Below are positions 50,120 through 58,006 of a stretch of DNA of 64,000 nt, piece after piece. A program made the translations under genes and the position numbers. The notes beneath the pieces were generated by a model. That model searched no databases. It saw only the letters and a program-made list of their open reading frames with translations, and was not told the DNA's origin. Position 1 is the stretch's first letter. Each line of letters starts with the position of its first letter. The DNA lies in assembly GCA_009773355.1 (NCBI GenBank), contig WRPG01000010.1, positions 1 to 64,000 on the forward strand. Direction: 5' to 3'. The stretch is from Limisphaerales bacterium (GTDB taxonomy: Bacteria > Verrucomicrobiota > Verrucomicrobiia > Limisphaerales > SXTU01).

Positions 50120-53100
50120 TCATCGAATCGTGATGAAGTCGTTGTGATTCAAGAGCGCGTGGACGAGGGCGGCGCGGGCCTTGGCCTCGGGCTGGGCAGC
50201 CTTGCGCTCCTGCGCGGCGGCGAGAAACCGGGCGAGGCTTTCCGCGCAGAGCTGCTGCTCGGCGGGCGTGGGCGCGGCGGCGAGGACGGTGCTGAATGTC
50301 GTGCGGATGAACACCTCGTCGGACGCGCTTTCCGTGTCCTTCACGAGGCGCTCGGCGAGCTTTGCGGCGGCGGTGGAGACGAGCCGGCTGTTGGCCAGCG
50401 CGAGCGCCTGCTGTGGCAGAATGCTCTCGTCGCGGCGGTAGCATTCCTTCGTGTTCGCGTTGTCGAACATCTCCAGGAACTTGTTCAGGTCCTCGGGCGA
50501 CTGCGTGAAGTAGAAGCTGCGACGGAGGGAATCCTCGCGCTTCGGGTCAATGGTCGGGCCGCCGATCTTGGGGTCGAGCGTGCCGGCGAGGTGGAGGAGG
50601 CTGTCGCGGAGAACGTTGGCGTCCATGCGCTGGGAGTTCATGCGCCAGTAGTATTTATTTTCTGGGTCGGTCGTGGCACCGATAGACTCCTCCTTACGTT
50701 TTACGTCTTCACGTTTTCCGGCCCCGTAAGACGTAACGCGTAATGCGTAAGCAGAGGACGAAGTCATGCGATACGCCTCCGACAGCACCATCTGCCGGTG
50801 CAGACGTTTGAGGCTCCAGCCGTGCTCCATGAAGTCCACGGCGAGCCAGTCGAGCAGTTCGGCGTGGACGGGCTTCGCGGCGCGGCGGCCGAAGTCGGTG
50901 ACGTTGGCCACAAGCGGCTGGCCGAAGTGGCGGGTCCAGACGTGGTTCACGAGCACGCGCGCGGTCAGCGGGTTCTGGCGGTCGGCGAGCCAGTTGGCGA
51001 ACGCGAGCCGTCGGCCGGTGCTGGTGGTCGGATACGGGAGCTGGCGGCGTGCCTCCGGCTCGTCCGGCCCCTCGAAGGCTTTGAGTGTCGCGCGCAGCGC
51101 CGTGTAGTTCGTGCCCGGCGACGCGATGGCCTTTTGCGCCTTCGCCAGCGCGTCCTGCGCGGTCTTCAACTTCTTCTCGGCGTCCGGCTCCTTCTTCTTT
51201 TTCGCGTCGGCGCTGGGCGAAAGGATTTCCAATTCCGCCTTCGCCACGTCGGCCTCGGCTAGGGCGAGCTTGAACTTGGCTTCCGCGAGCGCGGCGGCCT
51301 CCAACGTAGGGCGAGCATCCTGCTCGCCTTCCGCCTTCTTCGCACCGCGAACCTGCGGTTCGCCGGAGGCGGGCAAGATGCCCGCCCCACGTTGGTCAGC
51401 TTCCCACACGGCGCGAACCATCGCGGGGCGCAACTCGGCGGCGGCGAGGGCGAGTTCAGCAGCCTTGAGCGCGGCGCGGGCCTGGTCGGGCGTGGAGACG
51501 ATGGCAGGGGCGGCGGGAGCCTTGGCGCTCGGCGTGGGGGCGGGCGAACTGGACTTCACAAGCTGCACCTCGGCGGGCAGCGCGCTCAGCTCGAAGGCGA
51601 GGAAGTCCGCCGTGGCGTCGTAGGTGATGAGCTGGAACCTGCCGGGCGTGCGCTCGGGCAGCTCGAAGGCCAGCGCGGGCGCGCCGTTGACGGCGACGTT
51701 GATGAGCGGGCCGCGCACGCGCACGGTCAGCTCGTAGGTTTTGCCAAGTTTCACGGGGCGGGCCTGCATGCCACCAGGCGGGTAGGCGTATTGGTTGGCC
51801 TTGCCATAGGCGATCTGGAGTTTCGGGCCGGGCGCGTGGGCGCTGAGATACACGAGCGACTCGCGGGCGTCGGTGGTGTCGAAGGTGAAACCGACGGACT
51901 TGTAGTTCGCGCCGCCGGTAATGCGGAACTTGAGCATGGCCTGGAAGTCGGCGGGATGATCCGCGCGGCTGCGGGCGGCGCTGCGGGAAGATTGCACCTG
52001 CGATTGGCGCAGCACGCCGTTGGTGTAAGCCCACTGGCCGTCGCGCAGTTCCCAGAGCTGCGGGCTCGCGGCGGCGAAGGTGTCGGTGAAGAGCGGCTTG
52101 CCACCGGAGCGCCGAGCATTGCTCGGCGTTGAGTTGGGTGCCTCGGCAGCGAGGGATAGCGCAACAGTCTTCGTAGCGTCTGGCCGAGCGATGCTCGGCG
52201 CTCCGGCGGAGGTGCGCTCGACCTCGGCGAGCTTCTTCTTCGCCGCCTCGACGGCCTGCCGTGCGATGGTGATCTGCTCCTGCGCGGCGGCGAGATGGTT
52301 CGTGAGCACCCACGGCTGGAGCGCGGGGTTGTGCGCGGGCGGTGGGAGCTTCACCGGCTGGATGGCGAGCGGCTTGAACGCGAGCGCGGCGGGCACGGCG
52401 GCACGGATGACCTGGTTCGTGTCGGGGTTCTTCTCGTTGCCCTTCACATGGATGTAAGTGGGCCGGTCGAGGTGCAGGTCGTAGGCGCGCGGGAGACCGT
52501 CCTTCTCCAAGTCGGTCGTGCCGGGCAGCTCGTCGAGCCGCGCGTGATACGGCTCGAAGATGGCGCGCATGGCGTAGTAGTCGGTCGTGGTGAGCGGGTC
52601 GTATTTGTGGTCGTGGCACTTCACACAGTTCATCGTGAGGCCGAGGAAGGCTTTGCTGGTGTGCTCCACCACGTCGTCCATCCAGGTCGTGCGGTTGAAG
52701 AGGTAGTAGTTGCGCGCGAGGAAGCCGGTGGCGCGAAGGGTCGCGGTGTCGGTGGGCGCGAGTTCGTCGCCGGCAAGCTGCTCGACGATCATGCGGTCGT
52801 AGCCCTTGTCGGCGTTGAGCGACTCCACAATCCAGTCGCGCCAGTGCCAGATGTGCTTCTGGCTGTAGCGGAGCTGCGCGCCCAGGCCCCACCAATCGCT
52901 GTAGCGCCAGATGTCCATGAAGTGCCGGCCCCAGCGCTCGCCGTGGTGCGGGCTGGCAAGGAGGCGTTCGACGACGCGCTCGTGGGCCTGCGGTGATTGG
53001 TCCGCCGCGAAGGCGCGCAGTTCATCCGGCGTGGGTGGCAGTCCGGTGAGGTCGAGCGTGACGCGGCGGAGCCAGATGGATTTCTCGGCGGGCGGCTGGG

Positions 53101-53644
53101 CGGTGAGCTTCTGCGCGCGGCGCTGGGCTTCGAGGAAGGCGTCAACGGGATTGGCGATTGGCGATTGGCGATTGGCGATTTTTGGCACCGCTACCTTCAC
53201 CGGGGCTTTGAATGCCCAATGCTCGCGCGGGTCGCTCTCCGGCTTCTCGTCCTTCGGCGCGGTCGCTCCTGCTGCAATCCACTCGCGCAGCGCGGCGATT
53301 TGCGGTGCATGGAGCGGCTCGCCTTCGGGCGGCATCCGCTCGTCGAGGCTCGTGGCGGAGACCTTCTTGAAGAGCCGGCTTTCGGCGGGCCTGCCGGGGA
53401 CGATGGCGGGGCCGTGCTTGCCGCCTTTGCGGATGAACTCCGCCGTGTCGAGCCGCAGCTTGCCCTCCTGCTTGAGCGCGCCGTGGCACGCGTAGCAGCG
53501 CGCCGCCAGGACAGGCTTCACGTCCTTGAGATAATCCACGCGCTCGGCGGCCCCGGCGGCGAGGCCGAGGCTGGCGAGCGCGATTGCGGCGGTGCGAAAC
53601 ACGCTGACTCGGACGCTGCGGACCAGGGCTTTATTGCCGCGCAC
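50120..53644 (-). CDS. PSCyt1-DUF1549-DUF1553 protein with in-frame palindrome insertions
   Basis: The 1174-residue exported protein (GTG start, signal peptide to about 33) begins with a haem c domain (CYACHG, near residue 48), then DUF1549 (about 165-380), a LamG/DUF1080-like sandwich (about 525-690), coiled coil, and DUF1553 (about 880-1170, NHVWTRHFGQPLVANVTDFG). It probably acts in the periplasm with the DUF1501 protein. Three regions are palindromes translated in frame: residues about 480-514, 750-782 and 964-984. A heptamer tandem lies at about 155-166. The homologous body does not need these stretches. Function is unknown; links to sulfated glycan breakdown are only proposals. Confidence 0.9.
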   Translation of the reverse strand: MRGNKALVRSVRVSVFRTAAIALASLGLAAGAAERVDYLKDVKPVLAARCYACHGALKQEGKLRLDTAEFIRKGGKHGPAIVPGRPAESRLFKKVSATSLDERMPPEGEPLHAPQIAALREWIAAGATAPKDEKPESDPREHWAFKAPVKVAVPKIANRQSPIANPVDAFLEAQRRAQKLTAQPPAEKSIWLRRVTLDLTGLPPTPDELRAFAADQSPQAHERVVERLLASPHHGERWGRHFMDIWRYSDWWGLGAQLRYSQKHIWHWRDWIVESLNADKGYDRMIVEQLAGDELAPTDTATLRATGFLARNYYLFNRTTWMDDVVEHTSKAFLGLTMNCVKCHDHKYDPLTTTDYYAMRAIFEPYHARLDELPGTTDLEKDGLPRAYDLHLDRPTYIHVKGNEKNPDTNQVIRAAVPAALAFKPLAIQPVKLPPPAHNPALQPWVLTNHLAAAQEQITIARQAVEAAKKKLAEVERTSAGAPSIARPDATKTVALSLAAEAPNSTPSNARRSGGKPLFTDTFAAASPQLWELRDGQWAYTNGVLRQSQVQSSRSAARSRADHPADFQAMLKFRITGGANYKSVGFTFDTTDARESLVYLSAHAPGPKLQIAYGKANQYAYPPGGMQARPVKLGKTYELTVRVRGPLINVAVNGAPALAFELPERTPGRFQLITYDATADFLAFELSALPAEVQLVKSSSPAPTPSAKAPAAPAIVSTPDQARAALKAAELALAAAELRPAMVRAVWEADQRGAGILPASGEPQVRGAKKAEGEQDARPTLEAAALAEAKFKLALAEADVAKAELEILSPSADAKKKKEPDAEKKLKTAQDALAKAQKAIASPGTNYTALRATLKAFEGPDEPEARRQLPYPTTSTGRRLAFANWLADRQNPLTARVLVNHVWTRHFGQPLVANVTDFGRRAAKPVHAELLDWLAVDFMEHGWSLKRLHRQMVLSEAYRMTSSSAYALRVTSYGAGKREDVKRKEESIGATTDPENKYYWRMNSQRMDANVLRDSLLHLAGTLDPKIGGPTIDPKREDSLRRSFYFTQSPEDLNKFLEMFDNANTKECYRRDESILPQQALALANSRLVSTAAAKLAERLVKDTESASDEVFIRTTFSTVLAAAPTPAEQQLCAESLARFLAAAQERKAAQPEAKARAALVHALLNHNDFITIR
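50693..50751. repeat. TACGTTTTACG-type palindrome inside the DUF1553 gene
   Basis: CTTACGTTTTACGTCTTCAC (50693 on) faces CGTAAGACGTAACGCGTAATGCGTAAG (50725-50751, read as its two parts). It is translated as YALRVTSYGAGKREDVKRKE. The same family occurs at 16168-16257 and 55187-55212. Confidence 0.75.
51301..51395. repeat. Palindrome inside the DUF1553 gene (residues about 750-782)
   Basis: Arms 51301-51328 and 51368-51395 match at 24 of 28. Each arm contains its own hairpin (GGCGAGCATCCTGCTCGCC and GGCGGGCAAGATGCCCGCC). The peptide is RGAGILPASGEPQVRGAKKA and on to EGEQDARPT. Confidence 0.88.
52104..52206. repeat. Palindrome inside the DUF1553 gene (residues about 480-514)
   Basis: Arms 52104-52127 and 52183-52206 match at 23 of 24 (CCGGAGCGCCGAGCATTGCT / ...GATGCTCGGCGCTCCGG); each has a GCCGAGC/GCTCGGC hairpin. 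The peptide runs from SAGAPSIARPDATKT to STPSNARRSGG. Confidence 0.9.
53149..53180. repeat. Tandem heptamer GATTGGC, four copies, inside the DUF1553 gene
   Basis: Four full GATTGGC units and part of a fifth run from 53149. They encode PKIANRQSPIANPVD on the minus strand. Seven is not a multiple of three, so loss or gain of one unit shifts the frame. Confidence 0.85.
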
Positions 53645-53650
53645 AGCGCC

Positions 53651-54121
53651 TCAACACGACTTCATCATCGCCGCCATGCGCCGGCCAATCTCCTCGGGCG
53701 TCACGTCCTCGACGTGCGTGGCCAGCGTCCAGCGGTGGCCGAAGGGGTCCAGCAGCGTGCCGGAGCGGTCGCCGTAAAACTTGTTCTCCATCGGCTGCTC
53801 GGACTTCGCGCCGGCGGCGATGGCGGCGGCGAACATCGCATCCGCGTCCGGCACGTAGAGGTGCACAAACACCGATGAACCGCCGAGGGTCTGCGGGCTG
53901 ACCGCGCCCATGCCGGGAAACTCGTCGGCCAGCATGATGACGGAGCCGCCGATCTCGATTTCCGCGTGCATGACGGCACCGCCAGGACCGGGAAGGCGCA
54001 TCCGCTCCCGCGCGCCGAAGACGCGCTGGTAGAAGTCGAGCGCCTGCGCGGCACCCTTGATGATGAGATACGGAGTCACGGCGGAGTAGCCGTCGGGGAT
54101 GGGTTTGGGTTTGGTGCTCAT
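53651..54121 (-). CDS. VOC family protein, PhnB/glyoxalase-like
   Basis: The 156-residue protein begins MSTKPKPIPDGYSAVTPYLI and has the PhnB pattern ALDFYQRVFGARERMRLPGP, HAEIEIGGSVIMLADE and DRSGTLLDPFGHRWTLATH. It is a paired beta-alpha-beta-beta-beta fold; in this subgroup function is mostly unknown. The stop lies 6 bases before the DUF1553 start, and the Gfo/Idh/MocA gene ends 22 bases upstream, so it is inside an operon. Confidence 0.88.
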   Translation of the reverse strand: MSTKPKPIPDGYSAVTPYLIIKGAAQALDFYQRVFGARERMRLPGPGGAVMHAEIEIGGSVIMLADEFPGMGAVSPQTLGGSSVFVHLYVPDADAMFAAAIAAGAKSEQPMENKFYGDRSGTLLDPFGHRWTLATHVEDVTPEEIGRRMAAMMKSC

Positions 54122-54143
54122 GGTGGGTTTTGGTTTGCTGAAA

Positions 54144-55181
54144 TCATCCGCGTTTCACCGCCTTGGTCTGGCCGGACTTCGCGGCCTCGTAGAAGGCATA
54201 AATGGCATCCAGCACGCGCAGCCCTTCGCGGCCGGTCACGGGCGGGTCTTGCAGACCTGCGGCGGCACGGGCGCAGGCGTGGACCCAGGGCGTGTAGCCG
54301 GTCGGCTCGTTCGGCGGCGTGTAGGTCTGGATGCCGTTCACCTTCGGCTCGGCGGTGGAATACCACTTCAGGCTGACCTCGGGCTGGTGGTTCAGCTCCA
54401 GCCAGCCTTTCTCGCCCCAGACCTTGAGGTGCTGGTGATAGCCGCGGTCGAGGTAGTAGCCGCTGGTGAGCGTGCCGAAAGTCCCGTTGGTGAAGCGCAA
54501 GGCGGCGGCGTTCGAGTCCTCCACGTCCATCGGCTGCCCGCCGACGTTGCCGGAGAAGCCCGCGACCGCCTCGATTTCCGCGCCCGTGATGAAGAGCGCC
54601 AAGTCCAGCCAGTGAATGCCCAGCCACGTCAGATGCCCGCCGCCACCGCGCGCTTTCTGGCCATACCAAGCCTGCCGGTAGCCCGGGTTCTTCAGCCGCG
54701 TCTGGTCCGCGACGAGGTGAATCTCCATGCCGTAGAGTTTTCCCAGCCTGCCCTCGCGCACGAGCCGCTGCGCCTCGCGCGCCTCGGGGCGCAAGCGGTT
54801 CGCGAACGCGAGCATCAGGTGCAGGTGCTTGCCCTCGGCCTTGCGCACGAGCGGCTCGAAGTCAGAAGCGCGCACGCACGCGGGTTTTTCCGCCATCACA
54901 TGGCAGCCGTGCTCCAATGCGGCGTCAATCGCCGGCGGCGCGAGCACGGCCTCCATCGTGACGAGGGCGAACTTGGGCTTGTGCTCGCGCAGCAACGCTA
55001 CGGCGTCCTTGCCGGTGGCCTTGAGCTTCGGCCCAAGCGTCTTCTGCGCGGCGGCGAAGGTGGCTCCGCTCGGGTCGGCGATGGAGACCTCACCGACCTC
55101 CGTGCTGGCGGCGAGGCCGGCGAGATAGGCGTCAAGGTGCGGGCCTGCGGCGTGCGTGAGAACGGCGACGGGGATGGGCAT
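54144..55181 (-). CDS. Gfo/Idh/MocA family oxidoreductase
   Basis: The 345-residue protein has an N-terminal NAD(P)-binding domain, with the MAEKPACVRASDFEPLV segment containing the EKP lysine, and the C-terminal alpha/beta domain (GGGHLTWLGIHWLDLALFI, with the dyad His of this family). Its usual reaction is oxidation or epimerisation of a sugar or inositol. No clear signal peptide. It neighbours a DUF4380-like protein and VOC/DUF1553 genes on the same strand, suggesting a sugar-related pathway. Confidence 0.9.
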   Translation of the reverse strand: MPIPVAVLTHAAGPHLDAYLAGLAASTEVGEVSIADPSGATFAAAQKTLGPKLKATGKDAVALLREHKPKFALVTMEAVLAPPAIDAALEHGCHVMAEKPACVRASDFEPLVRKAEGKHLHLMLAFANRLRPEAREAQRLVREGRLGKLYGMEIHLVADQTRLKNPGYRQAWYGQKARGGGGHLTWLGIHWLDLALFITGAEIEAVAGFSGNVGGQPMDVEDSNAAALRFTNGTFGTLTSGYYLDRGYHQHLKVWGEKGWLELNHQPEVSLKWYSTAEPKVNGIQTYTPPNEPTGYTPWVHACARAAAGLQDPPVTGREGLRVLDAIYAFYEAAKSGQTKAVKRG

Positions 55182-55186
55182 GGGAA

Positions 55187-55212
55187 TTACGTTTTACGCA
55201 TTACGAATTACG
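55187..55212. repeat. Half-copy of the TACGTTTTACG repeat
   Basis: TTACGTTTTACGCATTACGA followed by ATTACG lies between the DUF4380-like stop and the oxidoreductase start; the opposite arm is missing. Confidence 0.6.
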
Positions 55213-55218
55213 CCGCAC

Positions 55219-56223
55219 TCACTTGAAGGCCGCCTCCACCTGCGCCGCCAACTTCGCCAAATCAATCTGCCCGCCCGCCGCCGGGAACTTGTGCGGGAGC
55301 AGATACCAATCCTCCGTGAAGCTCACGCTCGCGCCCGGCGCGATGGTCTTGCGCGGGCCGTGCGGCTCCAGCTCGCACGCGGGGACTTGGGTGGCCTGCG
55401 GATACCAGAAGCACAGCGTCAGCCCGGCGATTTCGGGATACACGCCGTCCTTGGGCGACGGGTAGCGCTTCACGAACGCCTGGCCGTGCGGCATCACGTA
55501 GGCGAACCACCCGGCGTTCGAGTCGAAGCCGAGCTTGGGCTGGCGCGTCGGGCCGAGGACTTCGAGGAAGTTGCCGCGCATCCGCACGTTCGGGTCGGTG
55601 GGTTTGAGGATGATGGAGTGCTCCGCGCCTTGGTTATACATCACGAAGCCGGTCGGAAACCGCCGCGTGTCCGGCGTCTGCGGGATGACGCCGATGCCGC
55701 CATGCACCGCGAACGTGCGGCTCCAGTGCGTCCAGAACTTCGGCTCCTTGGAAACATTCTTGATGACCTGCTCGCAGGCGAGATGGGTGCCCGTCGCGGC
55801 GAGGCGGAAATTGCGGATGAGCTGCACGCCGGTCGCGTCGTCAGGCTGGCTGGTGAGCCGCACCGCACGCGGACCGATGGCCTCGGCCTGCCACGCGCCG
55901 GCCCAGAGCTTGTCGCGCTTGGGGATGAGATACTCCGGCCCGATGTCGAAGCGGCCCGCGCTGGATGGTGCTTTCGGTCCGCCGGGCGTGCCCCACTTCT
56001 CTTCGCGCGGGTCGAGGTAAAGCGCGTTCTTGCCCTGGTGCGTGTATTCCAGCACGCGCCCGCCGACTTGGTGGCCGAGCGTGACCTTCGTGTCGGCGTT
56101 GGAGAGTTCGAAGCAATCGGGGTAGTTCAGCACCTTCACTCGGCGCACGCCCTCGGGCAGCGCGGCGGCGGAGACGGTAAGTTGAAGCGCGAGCAACGCG
56201 GCGGCAAGACAGGTGGAGCGCAT
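55219..56223 (-). CDS. Secreted DUF4380-like protein
   Basis: From the ATG at 56223 the protein has 334 residues with a signal peptide (about 1-20, TVSAAALPEG). The pattern ELSNADTKVTLGHQVGGRVL, EYTHQGKNALYLDPREEKWG and FDIGPEYLIPKRD resembles DUF4380, a galactose-mutarotase-like beta-sandwich. It may bind or epimerise sugars in the periplasm. It is the first gene of the run toward Gfo/Idh/MocA. Confidence 0.75.
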   Translation of the reverse strand: MRSTCLAAALLALQLTVSAAALPEGVRRVKVLNYPDCFELSNADTKVTLGHQVGGRVLEYTHQGKNALYLDPREEKWGTPGGPKAPSSAGRFDIGPEYLIPKRDKLWAGAWQAEAIGPRAVRLTSQPDDATGVQLIRNFRLAATGTHLACEQVIKNVSKEPKFWTHWSRTFAVHGGIGVIPQTPDTRRFPTGFVMYNQGAEHSIILKPTDPNVRMRGNFLEVLGPTRQPKLGFDSNAGWFAYVMPHGQAFVKRYPSPKDGVYPEIAGLTLCFWYPQATQVPACELEPHGPRKTIAPGASVSFTEDWYLLPHKFPAAGGQIDLAKLAAQVEAAFK

Positions 56224-56270
56224 TGCTGATTCTGAGCGGAGCCAGCGCGGGAAAAGCAACGAAGATTTCT

Positions 56271-56535
56271 GCCCGCGAAAAACGCGAATCCCGAACCGGG
56301 AGCAGGGGGCGAACCGGTCGGATGATAGTGGCGTGCGGATGGCCTTCCGGAGACGAGGTCGCGAAGCGTCTGGACTGCGGTGTCTTTAGCACCGCTTTTG
56401 GAAGTCGTGCGGTTCAGAGAGCGGCGCTGAAGCCGCCGCAGTCCAAACGCTTCGCGACTTCCATTGCCTTGATGGGTGCGAGCCGTGCCGGCCAAATCCC
56501 ATCTTGTTTCGCGTCTATTCGCGTGTTTCGCGGGC
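56271..56535. repeat. Nested palindromes between the DUF4380-like gene and xseA
   Basis: Outer arms 56271-56289 (GCCCGCGAAAAACGCGAAT) and 56517-56535 (ATTCGCGTGTTTCGCGGGC) match at 18 of 19. Inside, arms 56358-56396 and 56420-56458 match at 34 of 39 and belong to the GGACTGCGG family. The right outer arm covers the last xseA codons. Confidence 0.88.
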
Positions 56536-57975
56536 CACCCTCTTCGCCTCGCCTTTTACGACGCTCTCGATTTCCCCGTGCTGGACGCGCGTGCGGAGCG
56601 TCTGGCCCGGCTTCGTCTGCTCGGCGCTGCGGATGACCTTGCCGGTCGCCGCGTCCGTGGTGATGGAGTAGCCGCGGGCGAGGACGTTCTCCGGCGAGAG
56701 CAGGCGCAGGCGGCTGGTGAGCGCGGCGAGCTGCTCACGGCGCACAGCGAGCTGCGCGGTGGGCTTGAGGCGTTGCAGCCGGAGCGCGGCCTGACTGAAG
56801 CGGTGCTGCCGCTCCCGCAACTGCGTCTTCGTCTCGCGGGCCAGGGCCACACCCGCGTCGTCGAGCCGCTGTGCCCACTCCTGCAAGCGCCGTCGCGGGT
56901 GCGCGAGCGCTAGCCGGTGGCGGACTTGTGCGAAGCTTTCTTCAGCCGCTTCCAAATGCTGCCCCGCGAGTTGGCGCAGCCGCGACGTTGCCTCCGCCAC
57001 AAACTCCCGGCAGGCGAACGCGCCTTCCGTAATCAACTCCGCCGCCGCGCTCGGAGTCGCCGCGCGCAGGTCCGCGACGAAGTCCGCGATGGTGAAGTCA
57101 ATCTCGTGCCCGACCGCCGACACGACGGGAATCGCCGACTCGAAGATGGCGCGAGCAACCGCTTCTTCGTTGAAGGCCCACAAGTCTTCGAGGCTGCCAC
57201 CGCCACGGGTCACCAAGATGAGGTCGAGCTTGGGCAGGTGAGAAAGTGAGAGAGCGGGATAGTGAGAGGGTGCCTCGGACACCTCTCTCACTTTCTCACT
57301 CTCTCGCTTTCCCACCTGCTCCGCTACCTGCTCGGCATCGGAAGCCGAATACTGATTCAAAAGCCGAACCGCTCTCGCGACTTCCAAAGCCGCCCCCTCC
57401 CCCTGCACGCGGCACGGGACGAAGATGATTTCCAAGCCCGGCTGGCGGCGCTGGATGACGTGCAGGACGTCGCGGATGGCCGCGCCGGTGGGCGACGTGA
57501 CAAGGCCGATGCGCTGCGGGTAGCGCGGGAGCTTGCGCTTGCGGTCCAGTTTGAAGAGGCCTTCCGCCGCGAGCTTTTCCTTCAGTCGCTCGAAGGCCGC
57601 CTGCAACGCGCCCACGCCCTGCAACTCCGCGCTGCTGACGATGAGCTGATACTGCCCGCGCGCCTCATAGATCGTCACGTCGCCGGTGAGCAGCACCTTC
57701 TGGCCGTCCGCTAGCAGCGAGCGGTGCGGGACGGACGTGTTGCGGAAGAGCACGCACGCGAGCTGCGCGCCCGCGTCCTTGAGCGTGAAGTAAACATGCC
57801 CCGACGACTGCGCGCGGAGGTTGGTAATCTCGCCGGAGACGGCGACCTGCCCGACCTGCTTCTCCAGCAGCCGCTTGATATTCCCGGTCAGCTCCGAGAC
57901 GGACAACACCTTGCGCACCGCCTCCGTCGGGAAGAGTTCGCCGAAGTCCCATTGCGATTTGGAAGGTTTGGCCAT
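56515..57975 (-). CDS. xseA: Exodeoxyribonuclease VII large subunit, with an in-frame palindrome insertion
   Basis: The 486-residue protein starts MAKPSKSQWDFGELFP and has the OB domain (VSGEITNLRAQSSGHVYFTL), the catalytic region TSPTGAAIRDVLHVIQRR and VTRGGGSLEDLWAFNEE, FTIADFVADLRA, then a coiled coil. With XseB it degrades single-stranded DNA; no xseB is adjacent. Between the ISP-like helix and TRGGGS lies an extra stretch, about residues 219-247 (EQVGKRESEKVREVSEAP, then SHYPALSLSHL), that is a translated palindrome. The last six residues also come from a repeat arm. Confidence 0.93.
   Translation of the reverse strand: MAKPSKSQWDFGELFPTEAVRKVLSVSELTGNIKRLLEKQVGQVAVSGEITNLRAQSSGHVYFTLKDAGAQLACVLFRNTSVPHRSLLADGQKVLLTGDVTIYEARGQYQLIVSSAELQGVGALQAAFERLKEKLAAEGLFKLDRKRKLPRYPQRIGLVTSPTGAAIRDVLHVIQRRQPGLEIIFVPCRVQGEGAALEVARAVRLLNQYSASDAEQVAEQVGKRESEKVREVSEAPSHYPALSLSHLPKLDLILVTRGGGSLEDLWAFNEEAVARAIFESAIPVVSAVGHEIDFTIADFVADLRAATPSAAAELITEGAFACREFVAEATSRLRQLAGQHLEAAEESFAQVRHRLALAHPRRRLQEWAQRLDDAGVALARETKTQLRERQHRFSQAALRLQRLKPTAQLAVRREQLAALTSRLRLLSPENVLARGYSITTDAATGKVIRSAEQTKPGQTLRTRVQHGEIESVVKGEAKRVARETRE
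57235..57318. repeat. Palindrome inside xseA
   Basis: CAGGTGAGAAAGTGAGAGAG (57235 on) faces 57281-57318 (...CTCTCGCTTTCCCACCTG). The arms are purine/pyrimidine-rich GTGAGA units with a few differences and a short centre (57272-57280). Confidence 0.85.
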
Positions 57976-58006
57976 TTGGGTTTGGTCGGAACCTGGCGAA
58001 GAATTC

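Noticed and set aside
53149-53180. Possible CRISPR-like direct repeat
   Set aside because: The units are seven bases long without spacers; it is a simple tandem inside a gene. No CRISPR array or cas gene was found in the window.
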